Positions 37,254 through 47,151 of a stretch of DNA of 64,000 bases are shown piece after piece (positions within the stretch are counted from its first letter, which is position 1; each line of letters starts with the position of its first letter). The notes under the pieces were generated by a model. The model searched no databases. It was not told the origin of the DNA and saw nothing but the letters and a program-made list of their open reading frames with translations. Both the position numbers and the translations under genes were made by a program. This DNA comes from Mucilaginibacter sp. OK283 (GTDB lineage Bacteria; Bacteroidota; Bacteroidia; Sphingobacteriales; Sphingobacteriaceae): positions 1,054,001-1,118,000 of the forward strand of contig NZ_FODR01000001.1 of the NCBI RefSeq assembly GCF_900110415.1, read 5' to 3'.

Positions 37254-38768
37254 ATGATGGATTTGGTTCTTCCGGATAAGGTACATGATGAGAGTAGGCA
37301 AGGCGAGGCTTTGGTTTTGGAGCAACCGGTGACGGGTAAAAATAACGGCCGTAAACTTTATATTGAAAGTTATGGCTGCGCAATGAATTTTAGCGACAGC
37401 GAAATTGTTGCATCCATATTAGCTGAACAAGGTTTCGAAACCACCGGCGATCATAACATGGCCGATGTTATATTTATAAACACCTGTTCTATCCGCGAAA
37501 ATGCCGAAACACGCGTGCGTAACCGCTTAAAGGAGTTTGCCATTACCAAGGTAAAAAATCCCGGCCTGGTGGTAGGCGTGTTGGGCTGTATGGCTGAACG
37601 CCTGAAATCGAAATTTTTAGAAGAGGAAAAACTGGTTGACGTAGTTGTTGGTCCCGATGCATACCGCGACCTGCCTAACCTGATAGACCAGGTTGACAGC
37701 GGCCAAAAAGCTGTTAACGTATTGCTATCCCGTGAGGAAACTTATGCAGATATAAGCCCGGTACGTTTAAACAGCAACGGCATTAACGCCTTTGTATCTA
37801 TTATGCGTGGCTGCGATAACATGTGTTCGTTTTGCGTGGTTCCGTTTACCCGTGGCCGCGAACGCAGTCGCGACCCGCAATCAATAGTTGCAGAATGTAC
37901 CGATCTGTTTGATAAAGGATACCGCGAGGTTACTTTGTTGGGGCAGAATGTGGATTCGTATAAGTGGAAAAAGAGTTCTGAGTCGGGAGTTCTGAGTTCT
38001 GAGTTGGAAGCGCAAACTGATCAAAAGGTTTCTTCTACCGGGCCAAATTTGGGAGTGGCTGATGCGCCCGTTACCAACTTCGCCAATCTTTTAGAGATGG
38101 TGGCGCTCATTAATCCAGATTTGCGCGTGCGTTTTTCAACCTCGCATCCGAAGGATATTACCGACGAGGTTTTATACACTATTGCCAAATACGATAATAT
38201 TTGTAACTACATACACCTGCCGGTACAATCGGGCAATACCCGCATCCTTGATTTGATGAACCGTACTTACGACCGCGATTGGTATATTAACAGGATTGAT
38301 GCTATTCGCCGGATTATTGGTGATTGTGCAATTTCTACAGATGTAATAACCGGTTTTTGTACCGAAACCGACGAGGAGCATGCCGATACAGTAAGTATGA
38401 TGGATTACGTGAAATACGATTTTGCCTACATGTTTAAGTATAGCGAGCGCCCCGGAACATTGGCCGCAAAACGCTATGCCGATGATATTCCCGAGGAAGT
38501 AAAACAAAAACGATTAACAGAGATAGTAGCTAAGCAACAGGAGTACTCTTACTACCGTGCACAGGCACGCATTGGTAAGATAGAAAAAGTGCTTATAGAG
38601 GGCTTCTCCAAAAAATCAAAAAACGATTATTGCGGCCGCAGCGATCAAAACGCCATGGTGATTTTCCCGGTAGCCGATAATTATAAGCCCGGCCAATACG
38701 TGAACGTTTTGATTGAACGGACTACTACGGCTACGTTGATCGGGCAGGTTATCCCCCAAACCCCCTGA
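37254..38768 (+). CDS. miaB: tRNA-2-methylthio-N6-dimethylallyladenosine synthase
   Basis: MiaB adds the methylthio group to i6A37 of tRNAs using two [4Fe-4S] clusters. The N-terminal domain has [20 protein letters not shown] and VLGCMAE (three cysteines); the radical SAM motif is [20 protein letters not shown]; a TRAM domain ends the protein. It has about 504 residues from ATG 37254, longer than usual because of an insertion after [10 protein letters not shown] (about residues 241-275). That insertion begins with repeat-like DNA (37974-38008). The C-terminus IPQTP and the stop codon are formed by a GC-rich palindrome. Confidence 0.94.
   Translation: MMDLVLPDKVHDESRQGEALVLEQPVTGKNNGRKLYIESYGCAMNFSDSEIVASILAEQGFETTGDHNMADVIFINTCSIRENAETRVRNRLKEFAITKVKNPGLVVGVLGCMAERLKSKFLEEEKLVDVVVGPDAYRDLPNLIDQVDSGQKAVNVLLSREETYADISPVRLNSNGINAFVSIMRGCDNMCSFCVVPFTRGRERSRDPQSIVAECTDLFDKGYREVTLLGQNVDSYKWKKSSESGVLSSELEAQTDQKVSSTGPNLGVADAPVTNFANLLEMVALINPDLRVRFSTSHPKDITDEVLYTIAKYDNICNYIHLPVQSGNTRILDLMNRTYDRDWYINRIDAIRRIIGDCAISTDVITGFCTETDEEHADTVSMMDYVKYDFAYMFKYSERPGTLAAKRYADDIPEEVKQKRLTEIVAKQQEYSYYRAQARIGKIEKVLIEGFSKKSKNDYCGRSDQNAMVIFPVADNYKPGQYVNVLIERTTTATLIGQVIPQTP
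37974..38008. repeat. five 7-nt units (AGTTCTG type) inside miaB
   Basis: Units in phase: AGTTCTG, AGTCGGG, then AGTTCTG twice and AGTTGGA. This has the same architecture as the intergenic repeat arms elsewhere in the window, but here a single arm is inside a coding sequence and translated as [12 protein letters not shown]. No complementary arm is seen downstream in the gene. Confidence 0.7.
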
Positions 38769-38870
38769 AGGGGAGTTACGTCCTGCGGCTGATTGGGCGG
38801 AATATGTTTTGGGGTAATTAATTAAATAAAATAATACACTTTAGTTCCCCCTTTAGGGGGGGTAGGGGGC
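38751..38870. repeat. pair of inverted GC-rich palindromes between miaB and the sigma54 activator
   Basis: Copy 1 (about 38753-38774) is CCCCC-aaa-CCCCCTGAAGGGG and contains the miaB stop codon TGA. Copy 2 (38846-38869) is the reverse orientation, ending at the base before the activator ATG. Each copy has its own dyad and the two together are inverted relative to one another. The stretch between them shows no gene. Confidence 0.75.
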
Positions 38871-40121
38871 ATGGAAATACAAGAAATAAAACAACGCTTC
38901 GGTATCATTGGCAATTCGCCATTGCTTAACCGGGCCATAAATATAGCCAACCAGGTGGCGCCTACAGATATTTCGGTGCTGATTACCGGCGAAAGCGGGA
39001 GCGGTAAAGAAGTGTTTTCGCACATCATACACCAGATGAGCCCACGTAAGCATGGGCCTTTCATAGCGGTGAACTGTGGCGCTATACCTGAGGGAACTAT
39101 CGATTCGGAATTGTTCGGCCACGAAAAAGGTTCCTATACCGGTGCTGTTGGTGAACGTAAGGGTTACTTTGAAACCGTAAATGGTGGTACCATATTTTTG
39201 GACGAAATTGCCGAGATGCCATTAGGCACCCAGGCACGTTTGCTTAGGGTGCTTGAATCTGGCCAGTATATTAAAGTGGGGTCGTCAAAGGTAGAGAAAA
39301 CCAACGTGCGCGTTATAGCTGCTACAAATGTTGATGTTTACGATGCTGTAAAAAGTGGCAAATTTAGGGAAGATCTGTACTATCGTTTAAATACAGTACC
39401 CTTAAAAATACCGCCTTTACGCGATAGGAAAGAGGATATTTACCTGTTGTTCAGGAAATTCACATCCGATTTTACTGATAAATACCGTACGCCGCCAATT
39501 CAGCTTGATGAAGAGGCGCAACAGGTATTAATTAACTACAGCTGGCCGGGTAATGTAAGGCAGCTTAAAAACATGGCCGAGCAGTTAGCTGTATTGGAGC
39601 GGGACCGCATTATTACGGGGCCAACCTTGTTAACATATATCCCACAAGAGGCTAATGGCCGCAATTTGCCTATGCGTGTAGGTAACCCGGGTAAAGAAGA
39701 TTTTTCGGAACGGGATATATTGTATAAGGTGTTGTTTGATATGAAACGCGATATGGTTGAACTGAAAAAGCTGGTGGCCGATATTATTGAGCATGGCGGT
39801 GTATCAGCCAATTACGCCAGTCACTCGCAAACGCTTAACCAGCTGTACCGCGATATTGAAATTCCGGGTAGCCCCGAAGGACAATTTACTTTGCAGCAAC
39901 CCGTTAATACAAATAATAACAGCAATTTAGGCGGCAACGATGCGTATAACATAACCCACGAAGCCGAGGAGGTAGAAGAGTCACTATCGCTGATTGAAAA
40001 AGAATCAGACCTGATCCGTAAAGCTTTAAAAAAGCACAAAGGAAAACGTAAACTCGCCGCCAATGAGCTGGGCATATCTGAGCGTACATTGTACAGAAAA
40101 ATTAAAGAGTTAAATTTATAG
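38871..40121 (+). CDS. sigma54-dependent transcriptional activator, no sensor domain
   Basis: A 416-residue AAA+ enhancer-binding protein that starts directly with the ATPase domain: Walker A GESGSGKEVF, the sigma54-contact loop reading GSYTGA instead of GAFTGA, Walker B GGTIFLDEIAE, and R-finger region FREDLYYRLNTVPLKIPPLRDR. A Fis-type helix-turn-helix closes the protein (KRKLAANELGISERTLYRKI). There is no receiver or other N-terminal sensor, so control must come from its level or from binding partners. An extra acidic segment of about 100 residues (from about 270) lies before the HTH. lptE begins 3 nt after the stop, so the two are surely coupled. Confidence 0.92.
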   Translation: MEIQEIKQRFGIIGNSPLLNRAINIANQVAPTDISVLITGESGSGKEVFSHIIHQMSPRKHGPFIAVNCGAIPEGTIDSELFGHEKGSYTGAVGERKGYFETVNGGTIFLDEIAEMPLGTQARLLRVLESGQYIKVGSSKVEKTNVRVIAATNVDVYDAVKSGKFREDLYYRLNTVPLKIPPLRDRKEDIYLLFRKFTSDFTDKYRTPPIQLDEEAQQVLINYSWPGNVRQLKNMAEQLAVLERDRIITGPTLLTYIPQEANGRNLPMRVGNPGKEDFSERDILYKVLFDMKRDMVELKKLVADIIEHGGVSANYASHSQTLNQLYRDIEIPGSPEGQFTLQQPVNTNNNSNLGGNDAYNITHEAEEVEESLSLIEKESDLIRKALKKHKGKRKLAANELGISERTLYRKIKELNL

Positions 40122-40124
40122 TTG

Positions 40125-40640
40125 ATGAAAAGGTTATACGGAGCAATTATTGTTTTAAGTTTGGGTTTACTTTCATCGTGCTATACACTTAAAAACTCTG
40201 CCATACCCCTTGAGGTAAAAACCATCAACATCCAGTTTTTTGAAAACAACGCGCCGCTGGTGGTAAATAACTTGAGCCAAACTTTTACGGAGGCATTAAA
40301 AGACAGGATTCGTACCCAAAGCCGTTTAAGTATTGTGAGGAACGAGGGCGATGTGATCATGTCTGGTGCCATTATTGGCTACCAGATTGCGCCGGTATCT
40401 ATCGAGGCTACTAATAACAATACGGCTCCAATTGCCGATGCCAATAAATTAAGTATTACGGTAAGGGTGAAATGCGTTTACGAGAAGGATAAAAAGGATA
40501 AAAATCTTAACTTTGAGGAAAGTATGACCCGGTTTGCTAACTACAGGGGAGATATAAATTCGCAAGAACAAAAGCTCATCCAGGAAATTACAAAGCAAAT
40601 AACCGAAGATATTTTTAACAGGGCCTTTTCTAATTGGTAG
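40125..40640 (+). CDS. lptE: LptE family lipoprotein
   Basis: LptE is the outer-membrane lipoprotein that plugs the LptD barrel and takes part in LPS assembly. This 171-residue protein has a signal with LSLGLLSSC (lipidated Cys), followed by VKTINIQFFENNAPLVV, the start of the LptE-like beta/alpha fold, and a C-terminal helix ITKQITEDIFNRAFSNW. Start ATG 40125 (the TTG at 40122 is in frame). It lies between a sigma54-type activator and secG, a context seen in related genomes. Confidence 0.88.
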   Translation: MKRLYGAIIVLSLGLLSSCYTLKNSAIPLEVKTINIQFFENNAPLVVNNLSQTFTEALKDRIRTQSRLSIVRNEGDVIMSGAIIGYQIAPVSIEATNNNTAPIADANKLSITVRVKCVYEKDKKDKNLNFEESMTRFANYRGDINSQEQKLIQEITKQITEDIFNRAFSNW

Positions 40641-40661
40641 GCATTTCGTACTTTCAACCAC

Positions 40662-42152
40662 GTGGATCAATATTTAAATAACAGGCAAAACGAGATATTA
40701 TGGGAGTTATTGGCCAATCCGGCCGATAATGGCCAGTTGCATAACTATGATTTGCAGCAGTTGGTTGATGAATTTCCGCAAAGTGGCATATTAAGGGCCA
40801 TGCTTGCCCATGCAGGTAACGGAAGCGACCTAAAACACGCCGCCGCCTACTTTAGCCCCAGGTTGCTGCACAAACTTATTAACGATCCTGAGAACCTGCC
40901 TGTAGTTTCTGCCGGGCAAATTGCCGGTTTTAAAAATGGGGCGGCGCCTGTTTATACACCACCCGCCCGTGAAAGCGAAAACTATTTTAACATAGGTACG
41001 GCAACCGAAGTAACCGGGGAGCCGGAAGGCCTTAATGGATCGGAAGACCAATTTGAAATATTAACAGAGACGCTCTCGCCCGAATCTGTAACAAATAATG
41101 AAGCTGATGCGATAACTCAAGAGTTGGAAGAACCCGGAGCAGGGCCTGCTGTGGAAGAGTTATCAGCAGCAAATGATCAAACAGATGCTGAAGTACCGGT
41201 GTTTGTTGCAGAAGATGCGCCGCCTGTTGTTGTAAAGCCAGAGGTAGCCGACGAAAAAAACGAGGAAGATATCGAAGATGAGATTTTTGACGAAATTGTA
41301 GGCATTGAAAACATTAGTTTTGATGGCAGCTCATCAGATATAAAACCCGGGCAAGAAGTTAAAAACGATGCTGCAACCGAACAAGCGCCAGTTACCGCCG
41401 AAGAGCCTGACATGGGTGGGCAGGCCGTTGCAGAACCCAGGAAAAACCCGGCAGATATTAATTTTGAAACAGAAAAATGGATTATTGGGAGCATTGCCTC
41501 CACCGATTATTTTATGTTTGATAATTCGATAGCTGATCAAAAAGGAGCTGATAACCCTGCTTCGGTTGCTACAAGGGCGCTTCCTTTAGTTACCACAGGA
41601 GTTGATAATGCCCACGAAGCCGAAACTGTATCAAAGTATCATGATGAAAAGATGCCTTATACCTTTATGTGGTGGCTTGATAAAACACGTAAGGAGTACG
41701 CATCAACCTATCAGCCATATTTGTCTCCGGTACAACAGCAGGCGACGCAAGGGATAACTGCCGAAGAGAAAAAGGAGCACGCTGCCGACGAATTGCAACA
41801 GCAATATTTTGAAAATATATTTCACGACAAATCGCTTCTGGACCTGGAAAACGCCCCAATACCAGATGCTCCTGAGGTAAAGCGCAAGGAAGATATTATT
41901 ATTGAAAAGTTTATCAAAGAAGAACCACAAATAAGGCCGCCATCAATAAACAAAATAGATAATGAGAATAAGGCCAAAAAAAGTTCGGAAGATAAAAATG
42001 AGTTGGTAAGCGAAACCCTGGCGCAGATATACGCCGATCAGATGCTATATCACAAAGCGATTGCTACTTATAAAAAATTGATGTTGAAATTCCCGGAAAA
42101 AAGCCGTTACTTTGCCCACCAAATTGAACAATTAGAAAAGAAAACGAATTAA
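40662..42152 (+). CDS. hypothetical TPR-ended acidic protein
   Basis: A 496-residue protein from a GTG start at 40662, with no signal peptide. The N-terminal 80 residues form a helical domain (LWELLANPADNGQLHNYDLQ), the middle 250 are acidic, Pro/Val/Glu-rich and probably disordered, and the C-terminal 45 form a TPR-like pair (VSETLAQIYADQMLYHKAI, ATYKKLMLKFPEKSRYFA). It sits between lptE and secG with short gaps (21 and 14 nt), so it is part of that operon. Function unknown; a scaffold at the inner face of the envelope is a guess. Confidence 0.7.
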   Translation: MDQYLNNRQNEILWELLANPADNGQLHNYDLQQLVDEFPQSGILRAMLAHAGNGSDLKHAAAYFSPRLLHKLINDPENLPVVSAGQIAGFKNGAAPVYTPPARESENYFNIGTATEVTGEPEGLNGSEDQFEILTETLSPESVTNNEADAITQELEEPGAGPAVEELSAANDQTDAEVPVFVAEDAPPVVVKPEVADEKNEEDIEDEIFDEIVGIENISFDGSSSDIKPGQEVKNDAATEQAPVTAEEPDMGGQAVAEPRKNPADINFETEKWIIGSIASTDYFMFDNSIADQKGADNPASVATRALPLVTTGVDNAHEAETVSKYHDEKMPYTFMWWLDKTRKEYASTYQPYLSPVQQQATQGITAEEKKEHAADELQQQYFENIFHDKSLLDLENAPIPDAPEVKRKEDIIIEKFIKEEPQIRPPSINKIDNENKAKKSSEDKNELVSETLAQIYADQMLYHKAIATYKKLMLKFPEKSRYFAHQIEQLEKKTN

Positions 42153-42166
42153 TATAAAATAAAGAA

Positions 42167-42511
42167 ATGTACATTTTAATTATCCTTACCGTTATTGTAT
42201 GCGCTCTGTTAGGGCTAATCGTATTGATCCAAAACCCTAAAGGCGGCGGTTTGTCATCTAATTTTTCAAGTTCATCGCAGTTGATGGGCGTTCAAAAAAC
42301 AGGTGACTTTTTAGAAAAAGGCACCTGGGTATTGGCAATTACCGTAATGGTATTGGCGTTAGCCATTAACGTGGTAGCCAAAGGTGGTTCGGCAAGTACC
42401 GTAAACCCTTTGCAAAACCAGATTGATAAAGCTTCAAAACCTTCATCAACCGCGCCCGTATCACAGCCGTTGAATCTGCCTGCAACACAAACTCCAAATA
42501 AAACGAAATAA
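42167..42511 (+). CDS. secG: preprotein translocase subunit SecG
   Basis: SecG is the small non-essential subunit of the SecYEG channel. The protein (114 residues) has two membrane helices separated by the family motif LIQNPKGGGLSSNFSSSSQL, followed by a short Pro/Thr/Gln-rich tail. It ends the sigma54 activator / lptE / TPR run, and a strong terminator follows 20 nt later. Confidence 0.93.
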   Translation: MYILIILTVIVCALLGLIVLIQNPKGGGLSSNFSSSSQLMGVQKTGDFLEKGTWVLAITVMVLALAINVVAKGGSASTVNPLQNQIDKASKPSSTAPVSQPLNLPATQTPNKTK

Positions 42512-42531
42512 GCTTACGCTTAGTAAATAGT

Positions 42532-42568
42532 AAAAAACGGCTTTGGAACAATCCAAAGCCGTTTTTTT
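42532..42568 (+). terminator. rho-independent terminator after secG
   Basis: ACGGCTTTGG, loop AACAAT, CCAAAGCCGT, then TTTTTTT. The A run on the left side makes it suitable in both directions. Confidence 0.9.
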
Positions 42569-42751
42569 GTGCCCAGCTTAACTGACACGATGGCACGGGC
42601 AGGTTAAAATACTGTTAAGGGTAAAAAGTAAAAAAACGTTTTTGCTGCCATTACAACAGTTAAGTATGTCAATATTTGCCATTGCCGGCCCTTGGCATAA
42701 TTGATGAGGATTTGGTGTTTGAAAAACTTAAATAAATAAACAGTTATAACT

Positions 42752-43027
42752 ATGTCATTAAACATTAAACCAATCGGCGACAGAGTGGTTGTAGAGGCCG
42801 CAGCGGCCGAAGAGAAAACCGCCTCGGGAATCATTATCCCTGATACCGCTAAAGAAAAACCTCAGCGTGGAACTATCGTTGCAGTAGGTAACGGTAAAGT
42901 AGATGAGCCTTTAACAGTAAAAGTTGGTGACCAGGTTTTATATGGTAAATATGCCGGTACCGAAATTACCTACGAAGGAAAAGAGTATTTAATTATGCGC
43001 GAATCTGACGTTTACGCGGTATTGTAA
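42752..43027 (+). CDS. groES: co-chaperonin GroES
   Basis: GroES caps the GroEL folding chamber. The 91-residue protein starts [20 protein letters not shown] and has the mobile loop ([16 protein letters not shown]) and [11 protein letters not shown] end. The 180 bp upstream contain no CIRCE operator (TTAGCACTC inverted repeat), so HrcA control is not indicated; I could not place a convincing promoter. groEL follows after a gap filled by an inverted repeat. Confidence 0.97.
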   Translation: MSLNIKPIGDRVVVEAAAAEEKTASGIIIPDTAKEKPQRGTIVAVGNGKVDEPLTVKVGDQVLYGKYAGTEITYEGKEYLIMRESDVYAVL

Positions 43028-43034
43028 ATTAATT

Positions 43035-44821
<1,787 letters not shown>

Positions 44822-44824
44822 TAG

Positions 44825-44846
44825 CCCCCCGGCCCCCTGAAGGGGG
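44825..44846. repeat. GC-rich palindrome after the groEL stop codon
   Basis: CCCCCCGG leads into the dyad CCCCCTGAAGGGGG (44833-44846). It starts 4 nt after the groEL stop, in the same orientation as the copies after the hybrid kinase, miaB and sdaA. Confidence 0.75.
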
Positions 44847-44869
44847 TGTCTGAAAATATATACTATTTG

Positions 44870-44907
44870 AAACCCTGTATGCTTTTGTATACAGGGTTTC
44901 GTTTTTT
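44870..44907 (+). terminator. rho-independent terminator of the groE operon
   Basis: AAACCCTGTAT, loop GCTTTTGT, ATACAGGGTTT form a perfect 11-bp stem, followed by CGTTTTTT. Confidence 0.92.
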
Positions 44908-44997
44908 CATAGGGTGACTATAGTCATTTGAACGTAAACGGATGGTCATTAATTAATCATTTGATTAGTTTTTAAAATTATCTTAACAGCTAACCTG

Positions 44998-45005
44998 TAT
45001 TTTTG
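44998..45005 (+). promoter_or_regulatory. -7 box TATTTTTG upstream of a short ORF
   Basis: TATTTTTGC at 44998 matches TAnnTTTG and would start a transcript near 45010, running into the short frame at 45063 and then the MscS gene. Confidence 0.4.
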
Positions 45006-45062
45006 CGTAACAATCCTGAAAGATAGTTTCTTAGGCACAGGATTTGAATAGCGTAGGATGAT

Positions 45063-45164
45063 ATGAAAAATATAACACAAAAATCAAAACAAATACACAG
45101 CGCCATAGTAGACTGGTTGTTGTTTAAGGGGCCCGAATTATTTATAACTATTTACGGTAAGTAA
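45063..45164 (+). pseudogene. 33-codon ORF, possible 5' remnant of an MscS paralogue
   Basis: ATG 45063 to TAA 45164 encodes 33 residues ending IVDWLLFKGPELFITIYGK. The motif W-L-x-x-K-G-P-x-L is what I would expect near the N-terminus of some Bacteroidota MscS channels, and a complete MscS gene begins 25 nt later with its own promoter. It may be a leftover of a second MscS copy, a leader peptide, or chance. It could also be a real microprotein. Confidence 0.3.
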
Positions 45165-45172
45165 TTAATTTT

Positions 45173-45180
45173 TACTTTTG
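45173..45180 (+). promoter_or_regulatory. -7 box TACTTTTG for mscS
   Basis: TACTTTTGC matches TAnnTTTG and ends 9 nt before ATG 45190. The in-frame TTG at 45178 is part of this box, so translation should begin at 45190 with a very short leader. Confidence 0.55.
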
Positions 45181-45189
45181 CCTCCAGTT

Positions 45190-45978
45190 ATGGAGTTGAA
45201 AGATTTTTATATTGATACACACAAATGGATAGTTGATAATTGGGTGCGCTATTCATTCGGATTAATAGTTCTGATTGTTGGTCTTTGGTTCATCAAATTT
45301 TTAAGGGCGCGGCTACGCAACCGGATGCTTCAAAGGCAGGTACACTCATCGTTACAACCTTTTCTTCTTAGTCTTACAATTACCAGTCTTTATATATTAC
45401 TTATCATTTCGGTAATTAATATTTTTGGCTTCCAGCTTACCATTTTCACCACCATAATTGGCGCGTTTAGCGTTGCCGCCGGTTTGGCCCTTTCGGGGAC
45501 ATTTCAAAACTTTGCCGGTGGTGTGCTTATCCTGTTGTTAAAGCCATTTGAAGTTGATGATAGCATAATAGCCCAGGGACAGGATGGTAAAGTAGTATCT
45601 ATCCAGATTTTTTACACGGTTTTGATTACTGCCGATAACAAGCAGGTAATTATTCCTAACGGAAAGCTTTTTAACGAAGTGATTGTAAACGTAACCCGCG
45701 AGGGTAAACGCCGGTTGGATTTTGAGATTAAGATAGCCTACGCCAATGACCTGGATAAAGTGAAGGGTATCATTAACCAGGCCATCAGTTCAACCCATGA
45801 CCTGCTTACAGAGCCGGCCGCAAGGGTAGGAATTATCAGTATGGAAATAGACTCAGTACGTATTACCATAAACGTATGGGTGGAACCGGCCAACTTTTTA
45901 ACCGCCAAAATAGCCCTGCAGGAAAAGATATTTAAGGATTTCAGCGCTAATGGAGTTGCGTTCCCGAAGGCGGGGTAG
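45190..45978 (+). CDS. MscS family small-conductance mechanosensitive channel
   Basis: A 262-residue channel that releases solutes under hypo-osmotic shock. Two N-terminal membrane helices and the pore helix precede the beta domain; the pore helix is seen in FSVAAGLALSGTFQNFAGGVLILLLKPFEVDD, with its Ala/Gly packing pattern, and IIPNGKLFNEVIVNVTREGKRR belongs to the cytoplasmic beta domain. Length is that of the minimal MscS form. It is a single gene; the next gene is convergent. Confidence 0.92.
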   Translation: MELKDFYIDTHKWIVDNWVRYSFGLIVLIVGLWFIKFLRARLRNRMLQRQVHSSLQPFLLSLTITSLYILLIISVINIFGFQLTIFTTIIGAFSVAAGLALSGTFQNFAGGVLILLLKPFEVDDSIIAQGQDGKVVSIQIFYTVLITADNKQVIIPNGKLFNEVIVNVTREGKRRLDFEIKIAYANDLDKVKGIINQAISSTHDLLTEPAARVGIISMEIDSVRITINVWVEPANFLTAKIALQEKIFKDFSANGVAFPKAG

Positions 45979-46004
45979 GGTAGCGTAGAGTTAAAAGGTT
46001 ATAA

Positions 46005-47147
46005 TCAACAATTAAAACCTTTTTCTGAAAAGGGAAGTTCTGTTGCAATTTCTCCCTGAAACCAAAGCACTCCCGTCACTAACATGCCCTTTAGTATTTT
46101 ATTGGCTTTAATGTTAGCATTGGTCACGTATGCATCAATAATGTTGTTGCTGCCCGGACGATCGCTGCAATTAAGTTTTAATGCCATTATGCAGCCTATG
46201 CAAAAACGGTCAACCGAGGCAGCTTTTATATCGAGAATAACGCCTTCAAATGAAAAATAACTCTTATTGTCGTAATTTTTGTTTTGCTGCATTGCCCTTG
46301 GCTGCTGTCTGGTGTCGTTGGTGTTTCTTTTAACGTCAACAAGTTCCAGTACAAAGGCCGAGAGCCGGATCTCAATCTCCGGTCGGCTTTTGTATATAAC
46401 CTGATTTACTGCATAGTCGGTTGCAAAAAAGCACAGGGGATATAGGTTATTTAATCTGCCCTCTATTTCAGCCTCCACAATCGGGTCGCCGTTATCCCAT
46501 TCGGTAATCTGTTCGGTACGAAAGCTTATTTTGCTTGTAGTGCGGAGATAGGGGTATACGGCTTCTGTAAAGTTATTGATGGTAACAACACGTAAAAACG
46601 GATTTGTTGGGGTGCCACCCAATTGCGCAAAGGTGGATTGCCTTATGGCGGCCTCTTTATGTTGAATTATAGGCGCAGTATTCAAAGCCTTGTTGGCGAT
46701 AGTTGACAGTAAGGCTCTGCCATTTATATTATAATAGCTATCAAAATTAGTTAAAGTACAAAAATGCAGGGCATGATCTTCGCCGGGATGTGTGTCCATT
46801 TTAATCGGCGTACTTGATACATTTTTTAGCGATTGTTCATAGAGTTCAAATACAGTGAGTTCAGGCTTACCCCCGGTTTCGTTAACCCATTTTTTGTAAG
46901 CGCGCTGGGCTTTATCTAATACTACGTCCAGGTGGTCTTCGTGTAACCCCTTTTTTAGCAGGTTCGCTTTAACTTCGTCTATTTTTTTGCCATCATTGAT
47001 CATGGCATTTGTTGCAAAATCGATGTATTGTAAGATTGTTCTCGATTTTCGCCGGTATAAAGCCGAATCTAAATGTTGTACAGGCTCATCGTCTTCGGCA
47101 AGCTTAATAATGCCTTTTATAGCGTGGTATACTAAATGCAAAAGCAT
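46005..47147 (-). CDS. hypothetical protein at the end of the MoxR/DUF58 operon
   Basis: A 380-residue soluble protein that I do not recognise. The first 90 residues are helical (ILQYIDFATNAMINDGKK, LLKKGLHEDHLDVVLDKAQ). The middle holds mixed alpha/beta sequence with FRTEQITEWDNGDPIVEAE and LYPLCFFATDYAVN. The last 100 read like two beta-rich modules, one with FSFEGVILDIK and CIGCIMALKL and one ending MLVTGVLWFQGEIA, the latter recalling an OB-like fold. No signal peptide or membrane segment. It follows the DUF58 gene by 4 nt on the same strand, so it is likely expressed with the MoxR cluster. Confidence 0.7.
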   Translation of the reverse strand: MLLHLVYHAIKGIIKLAEDDEPVQHLDSALYRRKSRTILQYIDFATNAMINDGKKIDEVKANLLKKGLHEDHLDVVLDKAQRAYKKWVNETGGKPELTVFELYEQSLKNVSSTPIKMDTHPGEDHALHFCTLTNFDSYYNINGRALLSTIANKALNTAPIIQHKEAAIRQSTFAQLGGTPTNPFLRVVTINNFTEAVYPYLRTTSKISFRTEQITEWDNGDPIVEAEIEGRLNNLYPLCFFATDYAVNQVIYKSRPEIEIRLSAFVLELVDVKRNTNDTRQQPRAMQQNKNYDNKSYFSFEGVILDIKAASVDRFCIGCIMALKLNCSDRPGSNNIIDAYVTNANIKANKILKGMLVTGVLWFQGEIATELPFSEKGFNC

Positions 47148-47151
47148 AACC

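Noticed and set aside
41177..41503. 108-codon frame antisense to the acidic TPR-ended protein
   Set aside because: It is a low-complexity Ser/Thr/Ala frame produced by the Glu/Val-rich coding strand.
42571..42751. CIRCE operator or sigma54 promoter upstream of groES
   Set aside because: No TTAGCACTC inverted repeat is present. TGGCACG and TTGGCAT occur, but no matching -12 GC element lies at the right spacing.
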